From contig NZ_JAIBFH010000078.1 of the NCBI RefSeq assembly GCF_019459675.1, forward strand, positions 1 to 35,314: a DNA stretch of 35,314 nt, written 5' to 3'. The notes beneath the pieces were generated by a model that saw only the letters and a list, made by a program, of their open reading frames with translations, was not told where the DNA came from and made no database searches. This document shows, in pieces, positions 16,124-25,354 of the stretch. The position numbers and the translations under genes are program-made. The DNA comes from Arenimonas sp. Lineage in GTDB: Bacteria; Pseudomonadota; Gammaproteobacteria; Xanthomonadales; Xanthomonadaceae. The stretch's first letter is position 1. Each line of letters begins with the position of its first letter.

Positions 16124-17058
16124 ACAAGATCGCATGGCTGGAGCAGCAGATCGAGAAGGCCAGTGCGCTGGTGCCGCAAGGCAGCCTGGTGGCTGAGCCA
16201 TCTACGCCGTTTGCAGGTCTCGCCGCTGAATCCATGCGCGCACACCTGGCAGAGCTGCAGCATGACCTCTATCTGGCCAAGGCTGAGCGCGCCAAGGAGC
16301 TCGTTACTCTTCGATTGATTGGTCCTCGCCTTAATGCGGGGGCCATCCCGCTTGTTCTTCTGTCCAGGCTTTCGGACCGCTTTAGCCGCGCGATGGAGGC
16401 GATTTCCTACAAGCTGCAGCACGGGATAGATGAGAAGCGGTCGTCTGGCGAGCTGCAAAGCATCTTGGATTTGAGACTAGCCGACGTGGTGGCTGGGTCA
16501 ACGCAGTTGGTGATAACCGGAAATGTGACACCTGATCTGGTCGGGGATTCGCTCTTGGAATCCAGCCTAAAAGCAACTTTCCAGCTCCTGCATTCGGATG
16601 CGGCGGGGCTGGCCGCGAGTGCATTGAGCGTAGGGCCGAAAGCATCGCAGCAGGTTGGGAAGCTGTTGACGGAGCTTGAGGCAGAGAAGTGCAGCGTTGA
16701 GCTTGCTTGGACCGATCCCTCTGATGTGGAACATCGATGGACTGCATCTCCATATAGGGTGGCCGAACTAAGGTACAGACTCGCGCAGCTAGCGGAGGTT
16801 CCACCAGAGGTTCTGATGGTTTTCGCTGAGGTCGAGCTTCTAAGCGCCAGCGGACGGATTACCCTTCGAACAAGCGAGGGTGACAAGATCGCAGCCAAGT
16901 ATCCGCGTGAATTGTATCCTGCCGTCCAAGAGCTACACCTTGGACAGAAATCAGAGTTCAAAGTGCTTCTGAACCGAATGCACAATCCAAACACCGAGCA
17001 AGACGTTCAAAGCTATACGCTGCTCAGCGTGGGGCGGGCACTTCCTCGAGTTGAGTGA
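16120..17058 (+). CDS. Hypothetical protein (312 aa), coupled to the nucleotidyltransferase gene
   Basis: ATGA overlap with upstream gene; coiled N-term 'MNKIAWLEQQIEKA...MRAHLAELQHDLYLAKAERAKELVTLRLIGPRL'. Confidence 0.75.
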   Translation: MNKIAWLEQQIEKASALVPQGSLVAEPSTPFAGLAAESMRAHLAELQHDLYLAKAERAKELVTLRLIGPRLNAGAIPLVLLSRLSDRFSRAMEAISYKLQHGIDEKRSSGELQSILDLRLADVVAGSTQLVITGNVTPDLVGDSLLESSLKATFQLLHSDAAGLAASALSVGPKASQQVGKLLTELEAEKCSVELAWTDPSDVEHRWTASPYRVAELRYRLAQLAEVPPEVLMVFAEVELLSASGRITLRTSEGDKIAAKYPRELYPAVQELHLGQKSEFKVLLNRMHNPNTEQDVQSYTLLSVGRALPRVE

Positions 17059-17372
17059 CGATCTCACTCCGTGAGCTAGCCGCGTGTGAGGCTCACCGCA
17101 TGCCCATCTGCGGAACTCGCTATCGACTCAAGCTCCGAGTGATCGGCCACCCCGATCGGGTGCTGATCGCCCACGCTCTTTACCGGGAGGTCAGGGACCC
17201 AGACCCGGTTGGCGGGCCAGGACGCCTGATCTCACGCCGGCTGGTCCATGCACTACTAAACGGCGCACCGGTCTGGGTTCTGCATGATTCGCTCCAGGAG
17301 GCCGTCGGCGCCCCGTTCGTCGTGCTTGAGCATGAGCGGGTGGATGGGCCGCGGTGGAGCAACACGAGTTAG
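17055..17372 (+). CDS. Hypothetical protein (105 aa, GTG start)
   Basis: GTGA overlap with upstream gene. Confidence 0.5.
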   Translation: MTISLRELAACEAHRMPICGTRYRLKLRVIGHPDRVLIAHALYREVRDPDPVGGPGRLISRRLVHALLNGAPVWVLHDSLQEAVGAPFVVLEHERVDGPRWSNTS

Positions 17373-17397
17373 CGCCCTGGGTTTGCCGGGGAATGGT

Positions 17398-17754
17398 CTA
17401 AAGGGTTACCGCCGGCAGCATCCCTGCGGCCAGTCTTTCCAAGGCCTCTCGCTTCAGAAGTGCCGCAAGCGCCATTGCCGCCGGCTCGTGGTTGGTGGCC
17501 TTCAGTATCTCAAGGTCGATCTTCGCGCGGCTGTCTAGCGCGATTGAGTAGTTGGCCGATGCCTCAGCGAATATTGCGTTCTCAGTCTCAGTGGCCCTTT
17601 CGGGGGTCATGCCTTGCTCCTGGACTAGCGACCGCCGCAAGCTGTCCCGAGACCTGCTGACGCCATCGAAATTTCTCATGGCTGCACGCTCGCCCTTCAG
17701 CGCAACCTCCCACTCCATGACCAGCTTCCTGAGCGCCGCCTCGTTGTGGTGCAT
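17398..17754 (-). CDS. Hypothetical protein (118 aa)
   Basis: MHHNEAALRKLVMEWEVALKGERAAMRNFDG...; gagagga RBS upstream of the minus-strand ATG. Confidence 0.65.
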   Translation of the reverse strand: MHHNEAALRKLVMEWEVALKGERAAMRNFDGVSRSRDSLRRSLVQEQGMTPERATETENAIFAEASANYSIALDSRAKIDLEILKATNHEPAAMALAALLKREALERLAAGMLPAVTL

Positions 17755-17861
17755 TCGAATCCTCTCGCTATGTGATCCCAACTAGTTTCAGACGTATACC
17801 ACCTAGGAGAGCGGTCAACCGCTTGCGCAGCTGACGCCCTCAGCGCCACAAGGAGAGAGAG

Positions 17862-17963
17862 ATGCAAAACGAAACGCCTGTGATGGAGTGCCTGACTGCC
17901 TTTGCCGTTGTTCTACTGGTAGGGGCGGTGCTCGGGTCGTACCTCGCCATGAGCCACCGTTGA
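17862..17963 (+). CDS. Small single-TM peptide (33 aa)
   Basis: aaggagagagagATG RBS; MQNETPVMECLTAFAVVLLVGAVLGSYLAMSHR. Confidence 0.55.
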   Translation: MQNETPVMECLTAFAVVLLVGAVLGSYLAMSHR

Positions 17964-17969
17964 TCGACT

Positions 17970-18006
17970 CCAGCCTTCCACAGACGTGGAGGGCTGGTTC
18001 CTTTTG
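17970..18006 (+). terminator. Rho-independent terminator
   Basis: ccagccttcca-cagacg-tggagggctgg followed by ttcctttt. Confidence 0.75.
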
Positions 18007-18171
18007 CCTGAAACTTGGTGAATGAACTGGATGAGTTACGTCGAGAACTGTCGGCCCATTGGTTCGTTGATCCAAAATTGGAACAATGGGATGGCGAAGG
18101 TCACTTTCTATATTGACCAGAAAAGCGTTTAGTAGAGCTGCGGCAGTTGGCCGCGACAGTGGAGATGTGAA

Positions 18172-18408
18172 GTGAACATTGGCCCCGCTCATCGAGCGGC
18201 GGTGTTGAGGCTTAAAGAGGTACAAGCTCGGGTCGGCCTCAGTCGGTCGACAATCTACGAGCTCATTGGGAACTCTAAGCGGGCAGATCCATCGTTCCCG
18301 CGCTCATTCAAGATTGCCAACGGCGGCAGTGTTGGATTTCTGGAGTCCCAGGTTGAAAGTTGGATCCTTCAGCGTAGCGGAGTGGTGAATACCCCCACAG
18401 ACGACTAA
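18172..18408 (+). CDS. AlpA-family transcriptional regulator
   Basis: 'VLRLKEVQARVGLSRSTIYELIGNSKRADPSFPRSFKIANGGSVGFLESQVESWI'. Confidence 0.92.
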   Translation: MNIGPAHRAAVLRLKEVQARVGLSRSTIYELIGNSKRADPSFPRSFKIANGGSVGFLESQVESWILQRSGVVNTPTDD

Positions 18409-18586
18409 TCACAAACACCAAGTTTTCGTACAACTGGCCTGCCCAGCGCGGCCTTTAAGAGTCCGATTCCTTGCCCAGCCCCCGCATTTAGGGCGCTCGT
18501 GGCTGTTTGTCATTTAGGAGTCTTTGTTATTGCTTGTCTGATTACCTAACGAGTGTTGCGCTAATGGCGCAGCCTGAAGGATCCGT

Positions 18587-19630
18587 ATGCGCACTAAAAA
18601 CAGCATCAACCTTAAAGCAGTACTTCAAAAGGCGATGGTGGTAGGGCCAGATTGCACTACACGCCTGATTACTGATGGAGCCACCTATCTCCGAGATTTG
18701 AAACTGGTCAGCGAGTTCATGGGGCAGTTGTCGAAAGGCGGCAGCGCTCCATTCTTTTCCTGTGAGTCTGGAGAACTGCTGGCCACTCCACTGGGAGCGA
18801 CGTACCTCGATCTGCTGGGGATTGACTCCGATGGAATCCGCCGCAGTTTCCCCGGGCACGCGTTCAGTCCAGCGTTCGTCGCGTTTTCTCAGCATCTGGA
18901 TGCGTCGCGCTTTGCCTGGGACGGCTTCCGGCCGCCCAACGAAATGCTCGAGACCGAGATACGTGGGCTGCAGTTGCTGGCCAAGAGTGATGGCTACAAG
19001 GGGGCCGTGGCGCTTCACAACCGGGGGAGCCGCAAGAACTTTGCTTCCTTGATGGAACTGATCGACAGCCTGTTCGAGACAAGCTCAAAGGTGCTGGCTG
19101 TTCGCGTTGACTTGGGGTTCGTCCGCAGCCAGTTGTTCGGTGGCTCGCTGAACTACATCCCCGATGCTAATCAAGCGAGGGCTTACCTCCGCACGATGTT
19201 GAAGTACTTGCGGCAGAAGCACGGCAAGATGGGGCTGCTGGCCTACGCATGGAAACTCGAGCTGGGGCCGGACAAGGGCTACCACGTCCACCTGCTGGCT
19301 CTTTATGATGGGCAGAAGGCTTGCCGGGACATCCAGCTGGGCCAGGCGATCGGCGAGCACTGGCAGCATCTGGTGACGCGAGGCCTGGGGCTGTACTACA
19401 ACTGCAATGCGAACAAGCAGGAGTACTGGAAGCTGGGCATTGGGATGATTTCGCACTCGGATACTGAATTGCGTGATGGTCTGCGCTTGGCGGCCGCCTA
19501 CCTGACCAAGCTCGATGAGCTGGTTAAGCTGGCCCTTCCGAGCCCCGCGAAGACGTTCGGCAAGTCGAAGCTTCCCAGCGCCAAGCACAGCGGCCTGGGA
19601 CGGCCGCGGCTGAAGAAGCAGGAAGAGTAA
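18587..19630 (+). CDS. Inovirus Gp2-like / YagK-YfjJ C-terminal domain protein
   Basis: 'LGGSLNYIPDANQARAYLRTMLKYLRQKHGKMGLLAYAWKLELGPDKGYHVHLLALYDG...IGEHWQHLVTRGLGLYYNCN'; HVH motif. Confidence 0.82.
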   Translation: MRTKNSINLKAVLQKAMVVGPDCTTRLITDGATYLRDLKLVSEFMGQLSKGGSAPFFSCESGELLATPLGATYLDLLGIDSDGIRRSFPGHAFSPAFVAFSQHLDASRFAWDGFRPPNEMLETEIRGLQLLAKSDGYKGAVALHNRGSRKNFASLMELIDSLFETSSKVLAVRVDLGFVRSQLFGGSLNYIPDANQARAYLRTMLKYLRQKHGKMGLLAYAWKLELGPDKGYHVHLLALYDGQKACRDIQLGQAIGEHWQHLVTRGLGLYYNCNANKQEYWKLGIGMISHSDTELRDGLRLAAAYLTKLDELVKLALPSPAKTFGKSKLPSAKHSGLGRPRLKKQEE

Positions 19631-19638
19631 TTAGCTAT

Positions 19639-19674
19639 GGCAGGGGGCGCTCAGCCGCTCCCTGCCTCTTTCTT
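19639..19674 (+). terminator. Rho-independent terminator after Gp2-like gene
   Basis: ggcagggggcg-ctcagc-cgctccctgcc followed by tctttctt; 11-bp stem with one wobble. Confidence 0.8.
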
Positions 19675-19779
19675 CGAAACGGCCAGCGTCTCCGGAAGTG
19701 AGTACGATTGCGAGTAAGTGCAGCAAGTTCTCTCAAACAAAGACATATAAAACAACACGGTAAAGCGCCAATTCGGTTG

Positions 19780-19794
19780 CTGGTGGGCCACCAC
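19780..19794 (+). repeat. Probable right attachment site remnant (attR)
   Basis: ctggtgggcc-accac matches tRNA 3' end ctggtgggcccaccac (3449-3464) except for one deleted C; both are preceded 4 nt earlier by ttcg. Confidence 0.6.
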
Positions 19795-19855
19795 TTTCGC
19801 CGTTGCCGCAATCCCGTCACGTCGCGGCGCTAGCCTGCACTCCTTGAGCAACGGG

Positions 19856-20830
19856 ATGCCGGACATGTTTTCAAACACGCGCCGCGCGCTGTCTGCCGCG
19901 ATGTTGCTCGGGTTGCTTGCGGCCTGTTCGGATGAAGCGCCGCAGGCGCCGGTGACGTCAGGTACGTCCCTGGCCGCCGCGCCCATCGCTGCGCCCATCA
20001 CCGACGAAGCCGGCCTGCGTGCCGCGGCCGGCAAGGCGCTGGCCGACCAGCGCTTCTACGCACCGGCCGGCAACAGCGCGCTGGACCACTACCTCGCGCT
20101 GCGGGACATTCGCCCGGACGACGCCAACCTCGCCACGGCGCTGCTGGAACTGCTGCCCTATGCGGTGATCGGCATCGAGCAGGCCGTCGCCCGCCAGGAC
20201 CTGGACGAGGCAAGCCGCCTGCTGCGCCTGCTCGAGCGCGCCGATCCGCAGGCGCCGTCACTGCGGCGCCTGGCCGACAGCCTCGCCGCGGCGAATGCCT
20301 CCGCCGTCCAAGCCGCCGCCGAAGCGGTGGCGAAAGTCGAGCGCGACGAAGCGGCCCGGCAGGCCGAACGCGATGAACAGGCCGCCGGCCTGGCATCGCG
20401 CGCGGCGCTGGCGCCAGTGCCCGAGCCTGCGGCCGTTGCAAGTCCTGCCGCGCCGCGGCAGGCAGCGGCTGACGCTGCGCCGGCGGCAGTCCGCCCGGCC
20501 ACCGCCAGGCCCGCGCCGCCCGTGGTGGCCGCTGCGGCGCCCGCCACCGTGCCGCCACCGACGGCCGCCACCGCCACACCGAGCCTGCTCAGTGCCCCGA
20601 GCCCGCGCTACCCGCTGACGGCCTTGCGCCGCAAACTCGAGGGCCAGGTCACCGTGCAGTTCACCATCCAGCCCGACGGCAGCGTGGCTGCGCCGCGCGT
20701 CGTGTCCGCGGACCCGCCGGGAATCTTCGATGAGGCCGCGCTGATGGCGGCCAGCCGGTGGCGCTTCGAGAGCGGAAGCCGCAGCGTGCCCAGCACGCGG
20801 GTGGTGCAGTTCCGTCTGGGCGAGGGCTAG
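19856..20830 (+). CDS. TonB C-terminal domain lipoprotein (energy transducer-like)
   Basis: Lipobox 'LLGLLAAC'; C-term 'SPRYPLTALRRKLEGQVTVQFTIQPDGSVAAPRVVSADPPGIFDEAALMAASRWRFES'. Confidence 0.88.
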   Translation: MPDMFSNTRRALSAAMLLGLLAACSDEAPQAPVTSGTSLAAAPIAAPITDEAGLRAAAGKALADQRFYAPAGNSALDHYLALRDIRPDDANLATALLELLPYAVIGIEQAVARQDLDEASRLLRLLERADPQAPSLRRLADSLAAANASAVQAAAEAVAKVERDEAARQAERDEQAAGLASRAALAPVPEPAAVASPAAPRQAAADAAPAAVRPATARPAPPVVAAAAPATVPPPTAATATPSLLSAPSPRYPLTALRRKLEGQVTVQFTIQPDGSVAAPRVVSADPPGIFDEAALMAASRWRFESGSRSVPSTRVVQFRLGEG

Positions 20831-21018
20831 CCATCGCACCGGGTCTTGACTCGCGAAGCGGGCAGCGGTCGGCATCGGCAAACCGGTACCGGTGCTGGTG
20901 GGGTGCTCGGCAAGCATGGCCGAGTGGGCGTTCTACCAGGCATCGCCTGGCTCCGCACTTGTCACGCCACGGCCGACGGTGACACCCTAGCGCCCCCGGA
21001 AATGCAGGAAAAACTCCC

Positions 21019-21474
21019 ATGGCGATGGACGCGCAACAGGAGCAGCTGCTCGCCGACCTCGGCAAGTACGGCTGCCAGTCCATCCACGTGCAGGCCGAGG
21101 GCGACCTGCCCACGTACACGTATTCGGCTGGCGTCGGCCGCACCTCGTACGCGCCCGACATCGTGGTCTTCGGGCAGCCGCACGCCGTCGCGCATCGGCT
21201 CGTGCACATGTACTACAAGCGGCTGCGCGAGGGCGCACTGTTCGAGACCGACCAGCCGATCTCCGGCTTCCTGAGCAACCAGGACTGCCAGCTGCGCAGC
21301 GTGCATCCGTCCTGGCACACGATTCTGTTCGGCTGGAACGTCTGGCTGCACGATGGCCCGTCGTTCCGCATGCGGCAGCTGGTGTACCCCACCGTGGAAG
21401 GCATCTGGCCCTGGGATGGCCAGGCCAATGCGTGGCTGCGCCGCAACCAGCCGCTGCTGTCGCAGCCGGCCTGA
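21019..21474 (+). CDS. DUF4262 domain protein
   Basis: 'YGCQSIHVQAEGDLPTYTYSAGVGRTSYAPDIVVFG...WPWDGQAN'. Confidence 0.75.
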   Translation: MAMDAQQEQLLADLGKYGCQSIHVQAEGDLPTYTYSAGVGRTSYAPDIVVFGQPHAVAHRLVHMYYKRLREGALFETDQPISGFLSNQDCQLRSVHPSWHTILFGWNVWLHDGPSFRMRQLVYPTVEGIWPWDGQANAWLRRNQPLLSQPA

Positions 21475-21597
21475 GCCCTTTCGTGATCCAGCGGCATCTG
21501 ATTGAACGCCAAACCGGGTCCATCCTCTTACCCTGCTCCCGGGTGGTGCCGTTCCGCGGGGGTGAAGCCCGGCGCCAGGCCCTCCGCTTGACTTGCA

Positions 21598-21616
21598 AAT
21601 GCGAATCATTATCATC
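21598..21616 (+). promoter_or_regulatory. Putative Fur box upstream of hemP
   Basis: aaatgcgaatcattatcat resembles GATAATGATAATCATTATC. Confidence 0.7.
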
Positions 21617-21647
21617 AACTCCCGTACCGACAGGAGGCCTGAGGATC

Positions 21648-21827
21648 ATGACCCCGACCAACACCCCCGGCTTGCCCCGTGCCACCGCGTCCCGCCCGGC
21701 CTCGACGCAGGCCCAGTTCGACAGCCGTGAGCTGATGCGCGGCGCCCGCGAGGTGCTGATCCACCACGGCGGCCAGGTGTATCGCCTGCAGCACACCCGC
21801 AACGACAAGCTGATCCTGGTGAAGTAA
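21648..21827 (+). CDS. hemP: Hemin uptake protein HemP
   Basis: 'FDSRELMRGAREVLIHHGGQVYRLQHTRNDKLILVK'. Confidence 0.92.
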   Translation: MTPTNTPGLPRATASRPASTQAQFDSRELMRGAREVLIHHGGQVYRLQHTRNDKLILVK

Positions 21828-21959
21828 GCCCAGCCCAGGGGCGACAGTGCGCCGCCCCGATGCGGCAATGCTGGCTAGAATGCCGGCAGGGCTCGACCAA
21901 AGCGTGTGCATGACTCGCCGCCGCCCGGATCCCACCCAGGCGCCGGAGCGCAATTGGCC

Positions 21960-22628
21960 ATGACCCTGCTTGAAACCATCGAACACCCCACCGGCCCCGA
22001 ACCGCGCTGGAGCATCCTGTGGCTGCACGGCCTGGGCGCCGACGGCCATGACTTCGCGCCGATCGTGCCCCAGCTGCTGCGGCCCGGATGGCCCGAGCTG
22101 CGCTTCGTGTTCCCGCACGCGCCGGTGCGCGCGGTCACCATCAATAACGGCGCCCGCATGCGCGCCTGGTACGACATCCGCAACTTCGATATCGACCAGC
22201 GCGCCGACGAAACCGGCGTGCGCGAATCCATCGCCCAGGTCGACGCGCTGATTGCGCGCGAAGTCGAGCGCGGCGTGCCGCCGGAGCGGATCATCCTGGC
22301 GGGTTTTTCGCAGGGCGGCGCCATCGCCCTGGCGGCGGGGGTGCGGCGCGAAGCGGCGCTGGGCGGCATCGTCGCCCTGTCCACCTACCTGCCCATGGCC
22401 GCGACCACGGCGCCCGAAGCCACCCGCGCCGGGCTGTCCACGCCGGTGTCCATGGCGCACGGCAAACTCGATCCGGTGGTTCCCGAATCGCTGGGCGAGC
22501 GCAGCCGCGACGCCCTGCTGGCCCTGGGCATGGCGATTGATTGGCGCAGCTATCCGATGCCGCACAGCGTCAGCGCGGCGGAAATTGACGACCTGGGCGA
22601 CTGGCTGCAGCAGCGCTTCCTTGCCTGA
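21960..22628 (+). CDS. Phospholipase/carboxylesterase family alpha/beta hydrolase
   Basis: 'ILWLHGLGADGHDF', 'FVFPHAPVRAVTINNGARMRAWYDI', GFSQGGA nucleophile elbow. Confidence 0.94.
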   Translation: MTLLETIEHPTGPEPRWSILWLHGLGADGHDFAPIVPQLLRPGWPELRFVFPHAPVRAVTINNGARMRAWYDIRNFDIDQRADETGVRESIAQVDALIAREVERGVPPERIILAGFSQGGAIALAAGVRREAALGGIVALSTYLPMAATTAPEATRAGLSTPVSMAHGKLDPVVPESLGERSRDALLALGMAIDWRSYPMPHSVSAAEIDDLGDWLQQRFLA

Positions 22629-22657
22629 GCCTTGCAGGCTGGCCGCATAATCCCTCA

Positions 22658-23692
22658 ATGCTCACGCCCAAGCCCGCCTGGCTTCCCGACCTTTGCAGCA
22701 TCAACCGGCTGGTGGCCGTGCTGGGCGTGGCGCAGCTGGTGGTGCTGGTGATTGCGCTGGCGCCGGTGGGCGGCGATCGCTGGCGCGTGCCAGATTTTCT
22801 TTCGGTGTCCGCCTATGCGGCCTGGGTCGCGCTGGCGTCGGCCGTGCTGCTGTGCAAGCTGCGAGCCCGGATCCATGGCCTGGGGCCCTGGCTTGGCCGC
22901 GCGGTCGCGGTGGCGGCGCCCATGGCGGTGGCGGGGCTGTGCGCGTGGTCGCTGCAGTTTCTGGGGTTCGGCGATCCGCAGGCGGAAGCGGCCGGCACCG
23001 GCGGCGGATTCATTGCCAGCAGCATGGTGCTTACGGGCCTGATCGGCGGCGTGGCGCTGCGCTACTTCTACGTGCGCGACCAGTGGCAGGCGCAGGTGCA
23101 GGCGCGCGCGAAAGCATCGGTGGACGCCCTGCAGGCGCGCATCCGCCCGCACTTCCTGTTCAATTCGATGAATTCCATCGCCAGCCTGGTGCGCACCGAC
23201 CCGGTAAGCGCCGAGCGGGCGCTTGAAGACCTGGCCGACCTGTTCCGCGCCGCGCTGGGCGCCGGCGACGGCGACGCCACGCTGCAGCAGGAAATCGAAC
23301 TGGCCAGGCGCTACCTGGCCATCGAGAAACTACGCCTTCGCGACCGGCTGCGCGTGTCCTGGAAGCTGCCCGAGCCGCTGCCCGCCATCCGACTGCCCAA
23401 GCTGGTGCTGCAGCCGCTACTTGAGAACGCCGTGGTGCACGGCATCGCGCCGCTGCCCGAGGGCGGCGAGATCGAGGTGTCCATCCGCGTGGCGCGTGAT
23501 CGGCTGGAGCTGCGCATCACCAACCCCTGCCGGCACGCAGGCATGAACGACGCCGGCAGCAGCGCCGGCAATGGCCACGCCCAGGCGTCCATCGCGCAGC
23601 GGCTGGCCTTCCACTTCGGTCCGGGCGCCAAGATGACGGCCCGCCTGGTGGACGGCCACTACTTCTGCGAAATCTCGTTGCCCATGCCATGA
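22658..23692 (+). CDS. algZ: LytS-type sensor histidine kinase (AlgZ/FimS-like)
   Basis: 'LQARIRPHFLFNSMNSIASLVRTDPVSAERALEDLADLFRAAL', 'LQPLLENAVVHGI'. Confidence 0.9.
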   Translation: MLTPKPAWLPDLCSINRLVAVLGVAQLVVLVIALAPVGGDRWRVPDFLSVSAYAAWVALASAVLLCKLRARIHGLGPWLGRAVAVAAPMAVAGLCAWSLQFLGFGDPQAEAAGTGGGFIASSMVLTGLIGGVALRYFYVRDQWQAQVQARAKASVDALQARIRPHFLFNSMNSIASLVRTDPVSAERALEDLADLFRAALGAGDGDATLQQEIELARRYLAIEKLRLRDRLRVSWKLPEPLPAIRLPKLVLQPLLENAVVHGIAPLPEGGEIEVSIRVARDRLELRITNPCRHAGMNDAGSSAGNGHAQASIAQRLAFHFGPGAKMTARLVDGHYFCEISLPMP

Positions 23693-24432
23693 AGATACTG
23701 ATTGTTGACGACGAACCGCTGGCACGCGAACGCATGGCGTCCCTGCTGCATGACCTGGGCGGCTGTGAGCTGTCGGGCGAGGCGAGCAACGGCCGCGAGG
23801 CGGTCGAGAAGGCCGAGTCCCTGGGCGTGGACTTGGTGCTGCTGGACGTGGCCATGCCCGTGATGGACGGGCTGGAAGCCGCGCGGCACCTGGCCGGCAT
23901 GGCCTCGCCGCCGGCCGTGGTGTTCTGCACCGCGTTCGACCAGCACGCACTGGCGGCGTTCGAAGCGGCGGCGGTGGACTACCTGGTCAAGCCCGTGCGA
24001 CCCGAACGCCTGGCCGAAGCGATCGAGCGCGCCCGTCGCCAGCGCCTGGGGCAGCAGCAGCCGGCGCCCCCGGTACTGCCCGCCCAGGGCAGCGGCCGAC
24101 GCCGCAGCCATCTCAGCGCGCGGCTGCGCGGCTGCCTGCGCCTGATCCCGGTGGACGACATCCGCTACCTGCAGGCGGAGGAAAAATACGTCGTGGTGCA
24201 CCACGGCCGCGGCGAAGACCTCGTGGAGGAATCGCTGAAGTCGCTCGAGGCTGAATTCGGCGAACGCTTCATTCGCATCCACCGCAACTGCCTGGTGGCC
24301 TGGGCCGAGTTCGCCGAGCTGCGCCGTTCCCCCGACGGACAGGTCCATGCCATCCTGCGCAACGGCGGCACGCCGCTGGAAGTCAGCCGCCGCTGCCTGC
24401 CGCAGCTGCGCGAGCGCCTCAAGCACCTTTAG
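23689..24432 (+). CDS. algR: LytTR response regulator (AlgR-like)
   Basis: Receiver '[20 protein letters not shown]...[13 protein letters not shown]' plus LytTR '[15 protein letters not shown]...[11 protein letters not shown]'; 4-nt overlap with algZ. Confidence 0.93.
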   Translation: MKILIVDDEPLARERMASLLHDLGGCELSGEASNGREAVEKAESLGVDLVLLDVAMPVMDGLEAARHLAGMASPPAVVFCTAFDQHALAAFEAAAVDYLVKPVRPERLAEAIERARRQRLGQQQPAPPVLPAQGSGRRRSHLSARLRGCLRLIPVDDIRYLQAEEKYVVVHHGRGEDLVEESLKSLEAEFGERFIRIHRNCLVAWAEFAELRRSPDGQVHAILRNGGTPLEVSRRCLPQLRERLKHL

Positions 24433-24442
24433 GAATCCCGAC

Positions 24443-25354
24443 ATGACGACCCTGCGACTGGCCACACGTGAAAGCGCGCTTGCTCTCTGGCAGACCGAAC
24501 ACGTCGCCGCGCGCCTGCGCGAAGCCCACCCCGGCCTGGACGTAGTGCTGGTGCCCATGACCACGCGCGGTGACCAGCTGCAGGACCGGCCGCTGTCGGA
24601 AGTGGGCGGCAAGGGACTTTTCCTGAAAGAGCTCGAGGTGGCCATGATGGAAGGCCGCGCCGATGCCGCCGTGCATTCGCTCAAGGACGTGCCGATGGAG
24701 CTGGACGGGCCGTTCGAGCTGGCGGCCGTGCTGGAGCGCGCCAACCCGTTCGACGCTTTCGTGTCGGTAAAGTACGAGGCGCTGGAAGAGCTGCCGTTCG
24801 GCGCCAAGGTGGGCACGTCGTCGCTGCGCCGGCAGTCGCTGCTGCGCGCGCACCGCCCCGATCTCAAGTTGGTTGACCTGCGCGGCAACGTCAACACGCG
24901 CCTGGCCAAGCTCGACGCCGGCGACTACGACGCCATCGTGCTGGCCTGCGCCGGCCTCGAGCGACTGGGCCTGGGTGGACGCATCCGTGAAACGCTCACG
25001 GCGCCGCGCTTCATCCCCGCGGCCGCGCAGGGCGCCATCGCCATCGAATGCCGCCAGGGCCAGGCCGAGGTGCTGGCGCTGCTGTCGGCGCTCGACCACG
25101 CCCACACCCGCGCCTGCGTCAGCGCCGAACGGGCGATGACGCGCACCCTGGGCGGCAGCTGCCAGGTGCCCATCGCCGCCTACGCCACGCTCAACAAGGA
25201 CAAGCTGTCGCTTGAAGGACTGGTCGGCCGCGCCAGCGACGGCAAGACGGTACGCGGCTATGCCAGCGGCCCGATGTCCGAACCCGACAAGCTGGGCCAG
25301 CAGGTGGCCGACATGCTGGTGAGCCGCGGCGCCGACGCCCTGCTCGACCTCTAG
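24443..25354 (+). CDS. hemC: Porphobilinogen deaminase
   Basis: '[22 protein letters not shown]', '[31 protein letters not shown]', '[15 protein letters not shown]'. Confidence 0.98.
   Translation: MTTLRLATRESALALWQTEHVAARLREAHPGLDVVLVPMTTRGDQLQDRPLSEVGGKGLFLKELEVAMMEGRADAAVHSLKDVPMELDGPFELAAVLERANPFDAFVSVKYEALEELPFGAKVGTSSLRRQSLLRAHRPDLKLVDLRGNVNTRLAKLDAGDYDAIVLACAGLERLGLGGRIRETLTAPRFIPAAAQGAIAIECRQGQAEVLALLSALDHAHTRACVSAERAMTRTLGGSCQVPIAAYATLNKDKLSLEGLVGRASDGKTVRGYASGPMSEPDKLGQQVADMLVSRGADALLDL

Larger units (their letters stand above)
3449..19794. mobile_element. Integrated genomic island / phage-satellite-like element at tRNA-Ile2
   Basis: tRNA 3' end next to a tyrosine integrase gene at left; imperfect copy of the tRNA 3' end (ctggtgggcc-accac) at 19780-19794 on the right; phage/island genes between; housekeeping genes outside. 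Confidence 0.8.
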
